Source of the DNA: Microbacteriaceae bacterium PS02344
GTDB lineage: Bacteria > Actinomycetota > Actinomycetes > Actinomycetales > Microbacteriaceae
Direction of reading: 5' to 3'
Assembly: GCA_029959905.1 (NCBI GenBank)
Contig: JASCNZ010000001.1
Span: 124,001 to 188,000 of the forward strand
Length of the DNA stretch: 64,000 bases
Shown here in pieces: positions 18,772-26,749 of this stretch. The notes under the pieces are model-generated. The model had not been told where the DNA came from, did no database searches, and was given only the letters and a program-made list of their open reading frames with translations. Position numbers and translations under genes: made by a program. The first letter of the stretch is position 1. Each line of letters begins with the position of its first letter.

Positions 18772-19299
18772 ATGTCTTCACTTCGCGTTCCCGTCTCCCC
18801 ACAAGACCACACCTCAGGTCCCGCCGACGCGGCGGTGGTCCTCGTTGAATACGGCGACTACCAGTGCCCGTACTGTGGGGCCGCCTACCCCGTCGTCAAG
18901 GAACTCCTCGCGGCTTACGAGGGGCAGGTCCGCTTCGTCTTCCGGAACTTCCCTCTCGCCGAGGTGCACGCCGAAGCTGTCGACGCGGCCTTCGTCGCCG
19001 AGTTTGCGGCCGAGCATGGGAAGTTCTGGGAAGCACACGATCTGCTCTTCGAACACCAGCAGCAACTCGGCCCCGACCTTTACGCCACGATCTGCGAGCG
19101 TCTTGACCTGCCGTTGGACGAGTTCCGAACGGCCGTGACCGAAGGGCGCTACCTCGCTCGAATCCGCGCCGACGAAGAAGGTGGCATCCGCAGCGGCGTG
19201 AACGGCACGCCCACGTTCTTCCTCAACGGCCACCGCCTCGACAGCGGCACCGAGGGCCTCGCCGAGGCTCTGGCAGGTGTGATTCGTCGCGCCGTTTGA
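18772..19299 (+). CDS. DsbA-family thioredoxin-fold protein
   Basis: 175 residues. The active site is CPYC in YGDYQCPYCGAAYP (about residues 31-34), with the cis-Pro loop in VNGTPTFFLNG. There is no signal peptide or membrane anchor, so it is a cytoplasmic relative of DsbA/FrnE-type oxidoreductases, not a periplasmic oxidase. AAAGGAAAG precedes the ATG. It lies in one unit with the 1-Cys peroxiredoxin and is a candidate reductant or partner for it. Confidence 0.88.
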   Translation: MSSLRVPVSPQDHTSGPADAAVVLVEYGDYQCPYCGAAYPVVKELLAAYEGQVRFVFRNFPLAEVHAEAVDAAFVAEFAAEHGKFWEAHDLLFEHQQQLGPDLYATICERLDLPLDEFRTAVTEGRYLARIRADEEGGIRSGVNGTPTFFLNGHRLDSGTEGLAEALAGVIRRAV

Positions 19300-19314
19300 G
19301 CCGTATCGACAGTG

Positions 19315-19344
19315 AAGGGCCGCCGGGATATCCCGGCGGCCCTT
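19315..19344. terminator. Bidirectional terminator between convergent genes
   Basis: A perfect 30-base palindrome begins AAGGGCCGCCGGG, is centred on 19329/19330, and is followed by TT on both sides. It sits between the DsbA-like stop (19299) and the MFS stop (19351). Confidence 0.85.
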
Positions 19345-19350
19345 TACTGT

Positions 19351-20550
19351 TCAGCCGGCAATGCGGCGCATCCGGAGCGCAGCGACCACTGTTACGACGC
19401 CCACCAGTACGACGAACACGAGCAGCACGGTGATCTGCGGCAATACGGTCAGCGCGCCTCCGATGGCAAGCACGGGAACCGCTAGTCCGCAGTAGGCGAC
19501 GAGGAACATGGCGGCGAGCGTCTCGCCTCGGCGCCCCGGCTCGGCGATCTCCGACGCCGTGGCCAGCGCGCACTTGAACAGCGCACCGACGCCCGCGCCG
19601 CCGATGATCCCACCGAGGAGGAACAGGGCCAAAGACGGGGCCAATGCCCCGCCGGCGATGGCGAGGAGGCCGACTCCACAGGCGACCGCAGCAAACAGCA
19701 GCTGGGTACGGCGAGCTACCCGGGCCAGAAGCACCTGAGCGGCGGCCGCTGACCCGAACACCAGGAAAACTGTGATGCCGGCCATCAGGTGGCCGTCTTC
19801 GTCGAAGATGCCGATGAGGATCGACGGCGCGAGAGACGTGAACAGCCCGAAGAGCGCGAACCCGGCGAATGCAGCGAACGCTGCAGCAATGAAGTGACCC
19901 CGAGATGCCGCAGGCACCGCAACCTTCTGCGGGCGGTACTTGCGCGGTGTCGGGGTGACGGTTTCGGGGACGAGCGCGACAGCGATGGCCAGGAGGATGA
20001 GGGCGACCGCGAACACGGTGTGCGGTAGGTGCAGCGGTTCGGGGAGGAAGTCGGCGAACAACCCGCCAATGAGTGGCCCGAGCGCGAGACCGCCGAGGTT
20101 CGCACCGCCAGCGACGGACGCCGCAACGATGGCGTTCTCATCTGGTCTTGCCCGTGCTCTCAGCTCACCGAGGTGTGCGGTCGCGGTCGCCGTGAGTACG
20201 CCGATGCTGACGCCGTTGACCACTCGGGCGACCAACAGGCCCGGTACGTCGGTGAACACCATGAACAGCACCGCGGACAATGCGGAGATGAGGATGGCAA
20301 TGACCAGCATCCGACGCCTACCCATCCAGTCGCTGACATGGCCCAGGAGAAAGAGGCTCGCGACGACACCCACTGCGTAAGCGGCGAACACCACAGTCAC
20401 CACCGATACGGGGAACCCGTCGAGCTGCTGATAAAGCGGGTAGAGCGGCGTGGGGACGGTGGAGTACGCCATCACCAGAAGAAACGCGATAGCCACCACC
20501 CAGAACGGCGTCGTGTGTCGATTGGTTGCCGTGGATGGCGTGGTCTTCAT
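19351..20550 (-). CDS. MFS transporter
   Basis: 399 residues with about twelve hydrophobic helices. The N-terminal STVPTPLYPLYQQLDGFPVS segment and the loop GHVSDWMGRRRMLV fit the drug/sugar efflux branch of MFS. The ATG at 20550 was chosen; a TTG at 20565 is in frame. It lies about 100 bases downstream of the oxalate decarboxylase gene, so it may be cotranscribed with it. It does not resemble the classic oxalate:formate antiporter strongly enough to claim that role. Confidence 0.85.
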   Translation of the reverse strand: MKTTPSTATNRHTTPFWVVAIAFLLVMAYSTVPTPLYPLYQQLDGFPVSVVTVVFAAYAVGVVASLFLLGHVSDWMGRRRMLVIAILISALSAVLFMVFTDVPGLLVARVVNGVSIGVLTATATAHLGELRARARPDENAIVAASVAGGANLGGLALGPLIGGLFADFLPEPLHLPHTVFAVALILLAIAVALVPETVTPTPRKYRPQKVAVPAASRGHFIAAAFAAFAGFALFGLFTSLAPSILIGIFDEDGHLMAGITVFLVFGSAAAAQVLLARVARRTQLLFAAVACGVGLLAIAGGALAPSLALFLLGGIIGGAGVGALFKCALATASEIAEPGRRGETLAAMFLVAYCGLAVPVLAIGGALTVLPQITVLLVFVVLVGVVTVVAALRMRRIAG

Positions 20551-20620
20551 GATGCTCTTTCTCAATGAGTTCAGCAGAAAGCGACACGGCGCCGGGCTGT
20601 GAACTCCCGACGCCGCTCAT

Positions 20621-20640
20621 CCCCGCGCACGATGCGGGGG
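20621..20640 (-). terminator. Possible weak hairpin after the bicupin gene
   Basis: CCCCGC (20621-20626) can pair with GCGGGG (20634-20639) around a seven-base loop just downstream of the bicupin stop. There is no T run, so termination may be weak and allow some readthrough into the MFS gene. Confidence 0.35.
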
Positions 20641-20653
20641 TGGGTTCCTCTGC

Positions 20654-21865
20654 TCAGCGCAGAGGAGTGATGCCCTGCGAACCGCGCGGGAACGTCGCGA
20701 GCACGGCAGGGTCGATGTTCAGATGAGCGGACACGAGCTGCGGCGGTACGTGCGACAGCCAGTTCGCGAGCGAGATCTCCTCGTACCTGTCGGTGCGGAA
20801 CACCTCAAGGAACTGCAGCACGTCATCGCCGGTGTTCTCGATGTAGTGCCCGAAGTTCTTACGCACGACTCCCACGTCGCCGGCACGGAAGTCGGTCGTG
20901 TTCGCGTGCGGTCCGGTGTTGAACACCGTCATGCGGGCGGAGCCTCGGAGGTAGTACTGCCATTCATCGGCGTTCGGGTGCCAGTGCAGTTCCCGCATCG
21001 ATCCCGGCTCCACCGTCACGAGCGCCGCTGCGACCGTGTTCGAGTAGGCGTAGTTCGTGGAATCGGCGATCTGGATCGATCCGCCCGAGTTTTCGTAGAG
21101 GGGCTTCGACCGTGAGAGGCGGAAGATCACGGGCTCCATGCCCCATTCGACGCCGGCGGCGGCCTGATCGACTTCGAGGGCCGGCGGCTCGTCACCGGGG
21201 AAGATCCAGAGGTTGTGCAGCGGGATGTCCGAGAACACCTCCTGCGCCACGCCGAAGTTCTTTGCCAGCACCTCCGGCGGGGTGTGCGCGAACCAGTCTG
21301 TGAGCAGCAGCGTGTTCGACTCGGACTGGTCGCCGTCGTCGAAGGCGAGCACGAACTCCGCGCCGCCCGGGCCGAGGCCCTGCAGGGAGTGCGGGGTGCC
21401 GGCGGGGAAGAACCACAGGTCGCCCTCCTCCACGTCTTCGACCGCGGGCAGCCCGGAGCGGCTGAGTGTGGTGACGCGGGCTTTGCCGCGGGTCATGACG
21501 GCCCATTCGGCGGTCTGGTGCCAGTGGAGTTCGCGGATGCCGCCGGGCTCGAGGTACATGTTCACGCCGGCGATCTCGTCGGAGATGTGGAAGTCCTGCT
21601 TCGTGAGCTCTCGGGCCCAGCCTCCGCGCTGCACCCGCCGCGGGGAGATGTTGAACGACGACCAGAAGAACGGCTGCGTGCTGATGTCCGTCGCCGGCGC
21701 GTGCATCTGGTTGGGGAACTGCGACTCGATGGCCTCGTTCTGCGGTCCCGTCATCGTGTTGCTCTGCGGGCGGTCGGCGATGTTCACCTCGCCCTCCTGC
21801 GGCAGATCAGGGTTCCCCAGAGTAGGGACTTCGTGTCCCACCGGGACGTTCTCGGACGAATCCAT
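20654..21865 (-). CDS. oxdC: Oxalate decarboxylase, bicupin
   Basis: 403 residues with two cupin domains, each with a Mn site. Domain 1 has H114, H116, E120 and H159 (ELHWHQTAEW and GTPHS). Domain 2 has H294, H296, E301 and H340 (ELHWHPNADEW and FGHYIEN). The flexible lid over the N-terminal site reads SESNT (about 181-185). It keeps the Glu that distinguishes decarboxylases (SENS in Bacillus OxdC) from engineered or natural oxidase-like lids. It should convert oxalate to formate and CO2 using O2 as cofactor. GAAGGAG precedes the ATG. There is no signal peptide. Confidence 0.92.
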   Translation of the reverse strand: MDSSENVPVGHEVPTLGNPDLPQEGEVNIADRPQSNTMTGPQNEAIESQFPNQMHAPATDISTQPFFWSSFNISPRRVQRGGWARELTKQDFHISDEIAGVNMYLEPGGIRELHWHQTAEWAVMTRGKARVTTLSRSGLPAVEDVEEGDLWFFPAGTPHSLQGLGPGGAEFVLAFDDGDQSESNTLLLTDWFAHTPPEVLAKNFGVAQEVFSDIPLHNLWIFPGDEPPALEVDQAAAGVEWGMEPVIFRLSRSKPLYENSGGSIQIADSTNYAYSNTVAAALVTVEPGSMRELHWHPNADEWQYYLRGSARMTVFNTGPHANTTDFRAGDVGVVRKNFGHYIENTGDDVLQFLEVFRTDRYEEISLANWLSHVPPQLVSAHLNIDPAVLATFPRGSQGITPLR

Positions 21866-22020
21866 GTCGTGCTCCTTCGTGATGATTCCGAACGGTACTC
21901 AGGAGTCTGACGGCGTTCCGCTCGACGAAATAGAGATGGCCGACGAACTCACACTCGACACTCGTCGGACGCCCGCGAGGCAGGCGGCCGATTGGCTGAG
22001 ACGGTCGCCTAGGAGGTTTC

Positions 22021-22749
22021 ATGTCGTCGGCCCAGACCGCCACCAGCCGCCCATTTCCGCTACTCGAGACCGTGTGGGCCTCGGTGTCGCTCGCGTTCGT
22101 ATCCGGGCTCCTGGACGCGTGGACGTTCGGGCAGCTCGGCACGTTCGCCACCGTGCAGTCCGGCAACCTCATCTCCCTCGGCTACTTCGCCGCGGACGGC
22201 AATCTCGGACGTGCCCTCCTCGCCGCGAGCTCAGTCCTCGTCTTCGCGCTCGGAGCCTTCGTCTGCAGCATCCTGATCCTCTGGCTCGCCCGGCGCGGGA
22301 AGTCGTACTCGGCGCCCATCCTCCTCGGCGAGATCGTGGTGATCCTGGTTCTCGCCGTACTCAGCGTCAGCCGAGTCATCGAACCGATGTGGATCGCCTG
22401 GGCCATCAGTTTTCTTGCCGGCGTGCAGGGCAACGCGTTTCACCGCGAGACCGGCATGCTGTACGGCAACATCGCCGTCACCTCCGTCATCCAGATGGCC
22501 GCCAGCCTTTTCGGACGAGCAGTCGGAAGGCGCATTGCCGACGATGGCGAACGCCACCTTCGACCAGCCGGCGCATACCTCGCAGTGCTCGTGGGGTTCG
22601 CTGCGGGCGGCAGACTCGGTTTCAGTTTTAACCTGGTCTGGGAGGGGCTTTCCCTCACCTTGGCTGCGGTTGTGCTGCTCGCTTTGTGGATCGCTGCAGT
22701 GCACACCCGGTCGAACGTCGACCCGGCACAGAATGCGCCGACGCCTTAG
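22021..22749 (+). CDS. YoaK family (DUF1275) membrane protein
   Basis: 242 residues with about six hydrophobic helices. The N-terminal SFVSGLLDAWTF-type segment (FVSGLLDAWTFGQLGTFATV then QSGNLI) and the central LAGVQGNAFH are hallmarks of YoaK/DUF1275. The family's function is not established. AGGAGG stands eight bases before the ATG. It is divergent from the oxalate decarboxylase gene. Confidence 0.9.
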   Translation: MSSAQTATSRPFPLLETVWASVSLAFVSGLLDAWTFGQLGTFATVQSGNLISLGYFAADGNLGRALLAASSVLVFALGAFVCSILILWLARRGKSYSAPILLGEIVVILVLAVLSVSRVIEPMWIAWAISFLAGVQGNAFHRETGMLYGNIAVTSVIQMAASLFGRAVGRRIADDGERHLRPAGAYLAVLVGFAAGGRLGFSFNLVWEGLSLTLAAVVLLALWIAAVHTRSNVDPAQNAPTP

Positions 22750-22849
22750 CGACGCCGAAGCGCGCGGCTACGCGGACGTGCATGCTACCCACCGCCACCG
22801 CACTGGAACGACTGCTCGTGCGACGAGAGTCCGGTAGAGCGGGACCGCT

Positions 22850-23398
22850 ATGACGACGACCGTCTCTCCACTGCTCACCCTGATGTGCGGGCTGTCGTTC
22901 TCCGGGAAGAGCACCCTCGCCCTAGAACTGCGTTCACGCCTCAACGCTGAGGTACTCAGCCTTGATATCGTCAACGCAGAGCGCGGCCTCTACGGAGGGC
23001 AGGGCATATCGGGCGAGGAATGGCAGGAAACGCATCAAATCGCCCAGGCCCGTGCTCGGCACGCACTCACCGGCCGTCGTAGCGTCATCATCGACGACAC
23101 GGCTTCCCACCGGTTCCTGCGCGATGCCTGGTGAGAGGTCGCGGCGCAGGGCCAGGCCCGGTTCCGTATCGTCTGGTTGGACGTTGATACGGCGACCCAA
23201 CACGAGCGGCTGCACGCGAACCGCGCCACTCCCTCCCGCCACGGTGTCGCGGACCGTGTCCTGGCCGAGCACCGAGCGAGCTTTGAGCCACCGCTGGACG
23301 AGAACGCGATCCGTGTCGACGCCCGGAACGCGCACGAGCCGAAGACCATCGACGATCTGGTTCGCTCCCTGAACGTTCACGCGGACCCGCAGGCGTAA
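22850..23398 (+). pseudogene. P-loop kinase (Zeta/AAA_33-like) interrupted by one in-frame TGA
   Basis: The frame opens with LMCGLSFSGKST, a Walker A motif near residue 12. It continues through VIIDDTASHRFLRDAW, meets TGA at 23132-23134, and then stays in the same frame to 23398 with protein-like sequence (FRIVWLDVDTATQHERLHAN). The total would be about 182 residues, normal for this ATP-binding kinase-like family. Since the frame is intact on both sides, a single CGA-to-TGA change is the simplest explanation. The 3' end overlaps the convergent crcB gene by 22 bases. The remaining 94-residue product lacks the C-terminal part and is probably inactive. Confidence 0.75.
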
Positions 23399-23763
23399 GA
23401 CAGCGCCAGCCCGGCGGCGGCCGCGAGCAGCGCCGCCGCGAGCATCCCACCCGCGTAGGCGAGTGCAGGTGCGGACCGACGATGTCCGAACAGCTCCGCG
23501 GCTTGAACGCTCGCCGTGCTGAACGTTGTGTAGCCGCCCAGGAAGCCCGCGCCGAGGATGAGCGCCCACGAAGATGAGAGGCTGTGTGCATCTGCGAAGC
23601 CGGTGACCAGGCCTAGAGCGAAGGATCCACTGACGTTGATGACGACGGTACCCCAGGGGAACGGGCTACCCACTCGACGGGTGACGCGCGTATCGAGGGC
23701 GTATCGGGCCACCGCACCGGCACCGCCGGCGAGGGATGCGAGAAAGGCGACGAGCGGCGTCAT
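23377..23763 (-). CDS. crcB: Fluoride channel CrcB/Fluc, second copy
   Basis: 128 residues, four hydrophobic helices. VINVSGSFALG and the GGYTTFSTAS break in helix 3 are Fluc signatures for the fluoride pore. Its ATG overlaps the stop of the upstream crcB by four bases (ATGA). Paired crcB genes in Gram-positive bacteria usually encode the two unlike subunits of a dual-topology heterodimer, which exports fluoride. Confidence 0.93.
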   Translation of the reverse strand: MTPLVAFLASLAGGAGAVARYALDTRVTRRVGSPFPWGTVVINVSGSFALGLVTGFADAHSLSSSWALILGAGFLGGYTTFSTASVQAAELFGHRRSAPALAYAGGMLAAALLAAAAGLALSYACGSA

Positions 23764-24149
23764 GCGTGAACCTTGCGACGCGCGATTCGTTCAGCGGCGA
23801 AGGCGCCCGCGATACCGAGGGCCACAGTGGGAATCGTGTAAAGAACGCCGAGCAACAGGTGCTCCGAGAGAATCAGTCCGTCTGAGCCAACAGCGAATGT
23901 GCTGTAGGTCGTGTATCCGCCAAGAAGGCCGGTCCCCAGTAGGAGCCGCAGTCGCCCCGCTCGCGGTCCGCTTGTCAGACCATAGAGCGCGCCCAGCAGT
24001 GCTGCACCGGTGAGGTTGATGACGAACGTTGCCCAGGGGAAGGCGGAGCCGCTCATCCACCAGTGCCCGAGAGCAATCCGGATACCGGCGCCCACAGCAC
24101 CTCCCACGAACACGAGGGCGTAAGGCGTGAGCTTCCTCGTCGAGTGCAT
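23760..24149 (-). CDS. crcB: Fluoride channel CrcB/Fluc, first copy
   Basis: 129 residues, four helices, with VINLTGAALLG and GGYTTYSTFA. GGAGG stands six bases before the ATG at 24149. It is the promoter-proximal member of the pair. I looked for the conserved crcB fluoride riboswitch in the 180 bases upstream and could not recognise one. Confidence 0.93.
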   Translation of the reverse strand: MHSTRKLTPYALVFVGGAVGAGIRIALGHWWMSGSAFPWATFVINLTGAALLGALYGLTSGPRAGRLRLLLGTGLLGGYTTYSTFAVGSDGLILSEHLLLGVLYTIPTVALGIAGAFAAERIARRKVHA

Positions 24150-24332
24150 GGCTACCTCCTTCGCGCTCGAACGTATCGGCGCACCAGGGGACCAACCCCG
24201 ACGCTTGTCGAACGTCGTGTCGACACCCGTTCTGGCTGCATGGTGTCGATTGAGGACTCGACAACCGTCTGAGTTGTGCCCGGGTTCAGAAACCTACGTT
24301 GGTTTCACTAAGACCAATGAAAGTGGGCCGAT

Positions 24333-24599
24333 ATGTCCTCGCACCTGGGTGAAAACCACCGCAACACACTTCGCCAGATCACCGAACACCCGAAGAGCAA
24401 CAACGTCGAGTGGCACGATGTCCTGTCGCTTCTTCGCGCTGTCGGGGACGTGACCGTCGAGCACAACAGCAAGGTCAAGATCAAGGTCGGCACCGAGACC
24501 ATCGTCGTATCACCGCCGCGACAGAAGACCATCGACGAAGACCTTCTCGTCGAGCTCCGCCACCTTCTCCGCGCCGCAGACTATGCACCCGCCAACTGA
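24333..24599 (+). CDS. Small HicA-like protein
   Basis: 88 residues. The pattern HRNTLRQITEHPKSNNVEW, then HDVLSLLRAVGDV, then KVKIKVGTETIVVSPPR resembles the double-stranded RNA-binding fold of HicA mRNA interferases. The typical catalytic His of toxic HicA is not obvious. A very small gene follows after 17 bases, but it does not look like a HicB antitoxin. The role is therefore not assigned. The start at 24333 gives a compact domain. Confidence 0.65.
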   Translation: MSSHLGENHRNTLRQITEHPKSNNVEWHDVLSLLRAVGDVTVEHNSKVKIKVGTETIVVSPPRQKTIDEDLLVELRHLLRAADYAPAN

Positions 24600-24616
24600 C
24601 CAGGATCGCAAGCGAC

Positions 24617-24808
24617 ATGAAGACTTCCGCCTCTCCCGCCGCCAACCTCACCGGTTCCGTCGACCAGCGCCTCTGGCAGCTGTCCACCACTCCCAAGTCC
24701 GCGCAGACCGCGGGGTGGCTTCGCCAGCAGCTCGATTCCGCGCTCGAAGCGTGGGCAAAAGACCGCACGACCCTCGACATCGACCTCGAGGGTCGCGAGG
24801 ATTTCTGA
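24617..24808 (+). CDS. Small hypothetical protein
   Basis: 63 residues with an amphipathic middle (WLRQQLDSALEAWAKDR) and an acidic end. It starts 17 bases after the HicA-like gene, with AGGA about 13 bases upstream. No family was recognised. Codon use is gene-like, but the short length keeps confidence low. Confidence 0.4.
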   Translation: MKTSASPAANLTGSVDQRLWQLSTTPKSAQTAGWLRQQLDSALEAWAKDRTTLDIDLEGREDF

Positions 24809-25102
24809 CGGGCACGCAGCGCAAGATGCTCCGAAGCATGGCTGAGCGCGTTCAGACTGTCTCTTTCGATGCGAACTACTGCCCACGCCTGTTGCCGTCG
24901 AAGACCGTGCCGCCGCGGGGTTGCTCGGTCTGTCGAGACGAGCGGATCGCACTCGTCCGGGTTCGTGCGTCGTGCGTCCCAGTCAAGAAGCAACAGTGAG
25001 CCGCCAGCCGAGGGCCGGCTCGGCCAGACCCACGACCCCCCACGCGGAGCCAGCAGAAATTTCGTTACCGTTGAGTTACCGCTCACCGCTCGATCACAAC
25101 AG

Positions 25103-25177
25103 CGAAGGCCCCGCATCCCATAGTTTCCAGGGGAGGCGGGGCGTTCGTAGTGGCGGTGACGGTGGGATTTGAACCCA
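25103..25177 (-). repeat. tRNA 3'-end repeat A with hairpin
   Basis: On the minus strand, 25151-25177 reads as the T arm plus acceptor of a tRNA: GGGTTCAAATCCCACC, then GTCACC, discriminator G and an encoded CCA. Immediately downstream, GCCCCGC/GCGGGGC (about 25108-25142) forms a terminator-like hairpin. The 5' half of the tRNA is absent. A G discriminator and a CGTCACC acceptor suggest tRNA-Ser. It aligns without gaps over about 75 bases with repeat B at 31387-31461. Confidence 0.7.
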
Positions 25178-25280
25178 TTGCGTAGGCTCTGAGCGGCGTT
25201 CCTTCACTGCGAGTTTGCACGATCACGCGGAGCAACCACCCAGCTGCTCCCGCTTGTTCACGTACGGTCACGGACTCTCC

Positions 25281-25300
25281 TGCACCAAATTGCACCACGG
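25281..25300. repeat. Paired TGCACCA repeats near tRNA repeat A
   Basis: TGCACCAAAT is followed directly by TGCACCACGG. The same core occurs as a tandem ATGCACCACGC beside repeat B. They may be integrase arm-binding sites, judged by position only. Confidence 0.35.
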
Positions 25301-25534
25301 TCGCGGGAGTCCCCCGCGCTCTGCACGAGCCAGTCGAGCTCCAGAACGACAGACTTGCCACCTCGCTTACCGCGACGACCACCGCCTCAAGGCTGGGCCC
25401 GTACACAGAAAGTTGGTCACCTTGACGCGGAGGCGTGCGAGTAACCTGTCCCGTGCCCGCCACGCCGAACGAGCGAAGAGTGTCCGCGATGATCAGCCCC
25501 CATCGATGGATAGGCTCCCTGGCAGGAGGCAGGG

Positions 25535-25747
25535 GTGAACAACAACACAAATTTTTTCGCAGAGGAGAAGGACCCCGCTGCGATACTCAAACACGGCGTG
25601 CTCAAGCGCTACCTGAGCAAGTTCGCCGGCGCGACATCGAGTACCTCTCCGGGGAGGAGAGTCGGGTTCCTCGATGGCTATGCCGGCGAAGGGGAGTATG
25701 CAAGCACGGCCATCATCACTCCATCGGCTTCACATGCGATTCGATGA
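25535..25747 (+). pseudogene. tcmP: Truncated three-Cys-motif partner protein (tcmP) N-terminus
   Basis: A GTG at 25535, with GGAGGCAGGG upstream, starts FFAEEKDPAAILKHGVLKRY followed by a GFLDGYAGEGEY segment. This matches the N-terminus of TcmP, a roughly 300-400-residue methyltransferase-like protein. The similarity ends near GEYAS (about 25700). The last residues simply read the antisense of the neighbouring methyltransferase 3' end. The gene is therefore cut off at the point where the restriction operon abuts it. The product is about 70 residues and should be non-functional. Confidence 0.6.
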
Positions 25748-26747
25748 AGGCTATCTCTTCGTCATCGAGTTCGTACTTCGCGTAGAGCTGCTGGTCGATC
25801 TCAGCGACTGACTTCGACCAGTCGATATCTGAGTTCCGAGTGAAGTCCTGGAGGGGGACGTGCTTCCACGTCCCCCGCGCGTTGTTCTGAGTGACCTTCA
25901 GAACACCGAGCATCGCTCGAGTGAACTTCGTCATGACGTACCTCAAGCAGGCCTCTGCCTCGTCAGCCGACGCGAAGGACCCAATGGTGATGAAGGTTTG
26001 GGTCGCGGCCGCGTGTGGTTCCAGCACGACGGGAGATGACAGTGTTTCACCGAAAACACCGTTGCCGTTCGCCCCAGGCACGGCGACCTTGTAGGACGAC
26101 ATGCTTTCTGGGCCCCGGATGTAGGAACTCTTCACCCACCGCGTTGTCCGCTTTCCGCCAATCAGACCGAGGACCATGCGCGAGGCGTCATGGGGCAGGG
26201 GCTCCCGCGAAAACAGAAAGTCAAGCTGCACGAACGCTTTCGGGCTCAGCGTGTACGTGGCATTGGCGGACATCAGAGAAGCAGCCTCAGGGTGCTCCTC
26301 GTGCATCACCGGTGTCCAGTTATATGCACTCTTACTTTGAATGACATCCCGCAACGATTTCTCGTTGGCCTCTGCCACCTTTGTGGCAATCCGGACAAGC
26401 GGTCCTGACTGGGAAAAAGTACCGATAGGTGGTCCGGCAGAGGTCGCGTCCCAGTACGTCACCGCAACCCCACCCTTGATATCGGGGCCGGGGAAGATTC
26501 TCTTGCTGTCCGGCTCGTAAAGCGGCACAGTCAGGTGCGGATCATCCAGCATCTTTCGGTTCCATGGCTTCGGAGTCTGCCCCGCATCGAACAGGAAGCG
26601 AGCCGGCGTGATCAGCACAGCCTTCTCCGCGATCTGGTACGCGGCGTCCATGAAAAGGTGGTAGATCGGTTCCGCGCGTCCGGATTCTCCCTTCGCCTCG
26701 TTCTGATACGGCGGGTTGCCGATCACTACATCGAACTTCCTTGGCAT
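25716..26747 (-). CDS. Eco57I-type N6-adenine methyltransferase, catalytic half (NPPY)
   Basis: 343 residues starting MPRKFDVVIGNPPYQ. NPPY is the catalytic motif IV of amino-methyltransferases and here sits within the first 15 residues. The rest (ending DDEEIAFIESHVKPME) fits the C-terminal catalytic and target-recognition region of Eco57I-like enzymes. The SAM-binding motif I is absent from this protein. The ATG at 26747 is two bases past the stop of the helicase gene and has GGAGGGG eight bases upstream, so separate translation is real. A TTG at 26753 is the alternative. It should act only together with the proteins encoded upstream. Confidence 0.85.
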   Translation of the reverse strand: MPRKFDVVIGNPPYQNEAKGESGRAEPIYHLFMDAAYQIAEKAVLITPARFLFDAGQTPKPWNRKMLDDPHLTVPLYEPDSKRIFPGPDIKGGVAVTYWDATSAGPPIGTFSQSGPLVRIATKVAEANEKSLRDVIQSKSAYNWTPVMHEEHPEAASLMSANATYTLSPKAFVQLDFLFSREPLPHDASRMVLGLIGGKRTTRWVKSSYIRGPESMSSYKVAVPGANGNGVFGETLSSPVVLEPHAAATQTFITIGSFASADEAEACLRYVMTKFTRAMLGVLKVTQNNARGTWKHVPLQDFTRNSDIDWSKSVAEIDQQLYAKYELDDEEIAFIESHVKPME

Positions 26748-26749
26748 GA

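Larger units (their letters stand above)
24809..25534. other. Gene-poor stretch left of the island
   Basis: No convincing gene is seen in these 726 bases. They hold the first tRNA 3'-end repeat with its hairpin (25105-25177) and a spaced TGCACCA repeat at 25281-25300. The layout resembles the attachment region of an integrated element. Confidence 0.5.

Noticed and set aside
24150..24330. Fluoride riboswitch before the crcB pair.
   Set aside because: I could not recognise the conserved crcB motif pattern by eye. A covariance-model search would decide.
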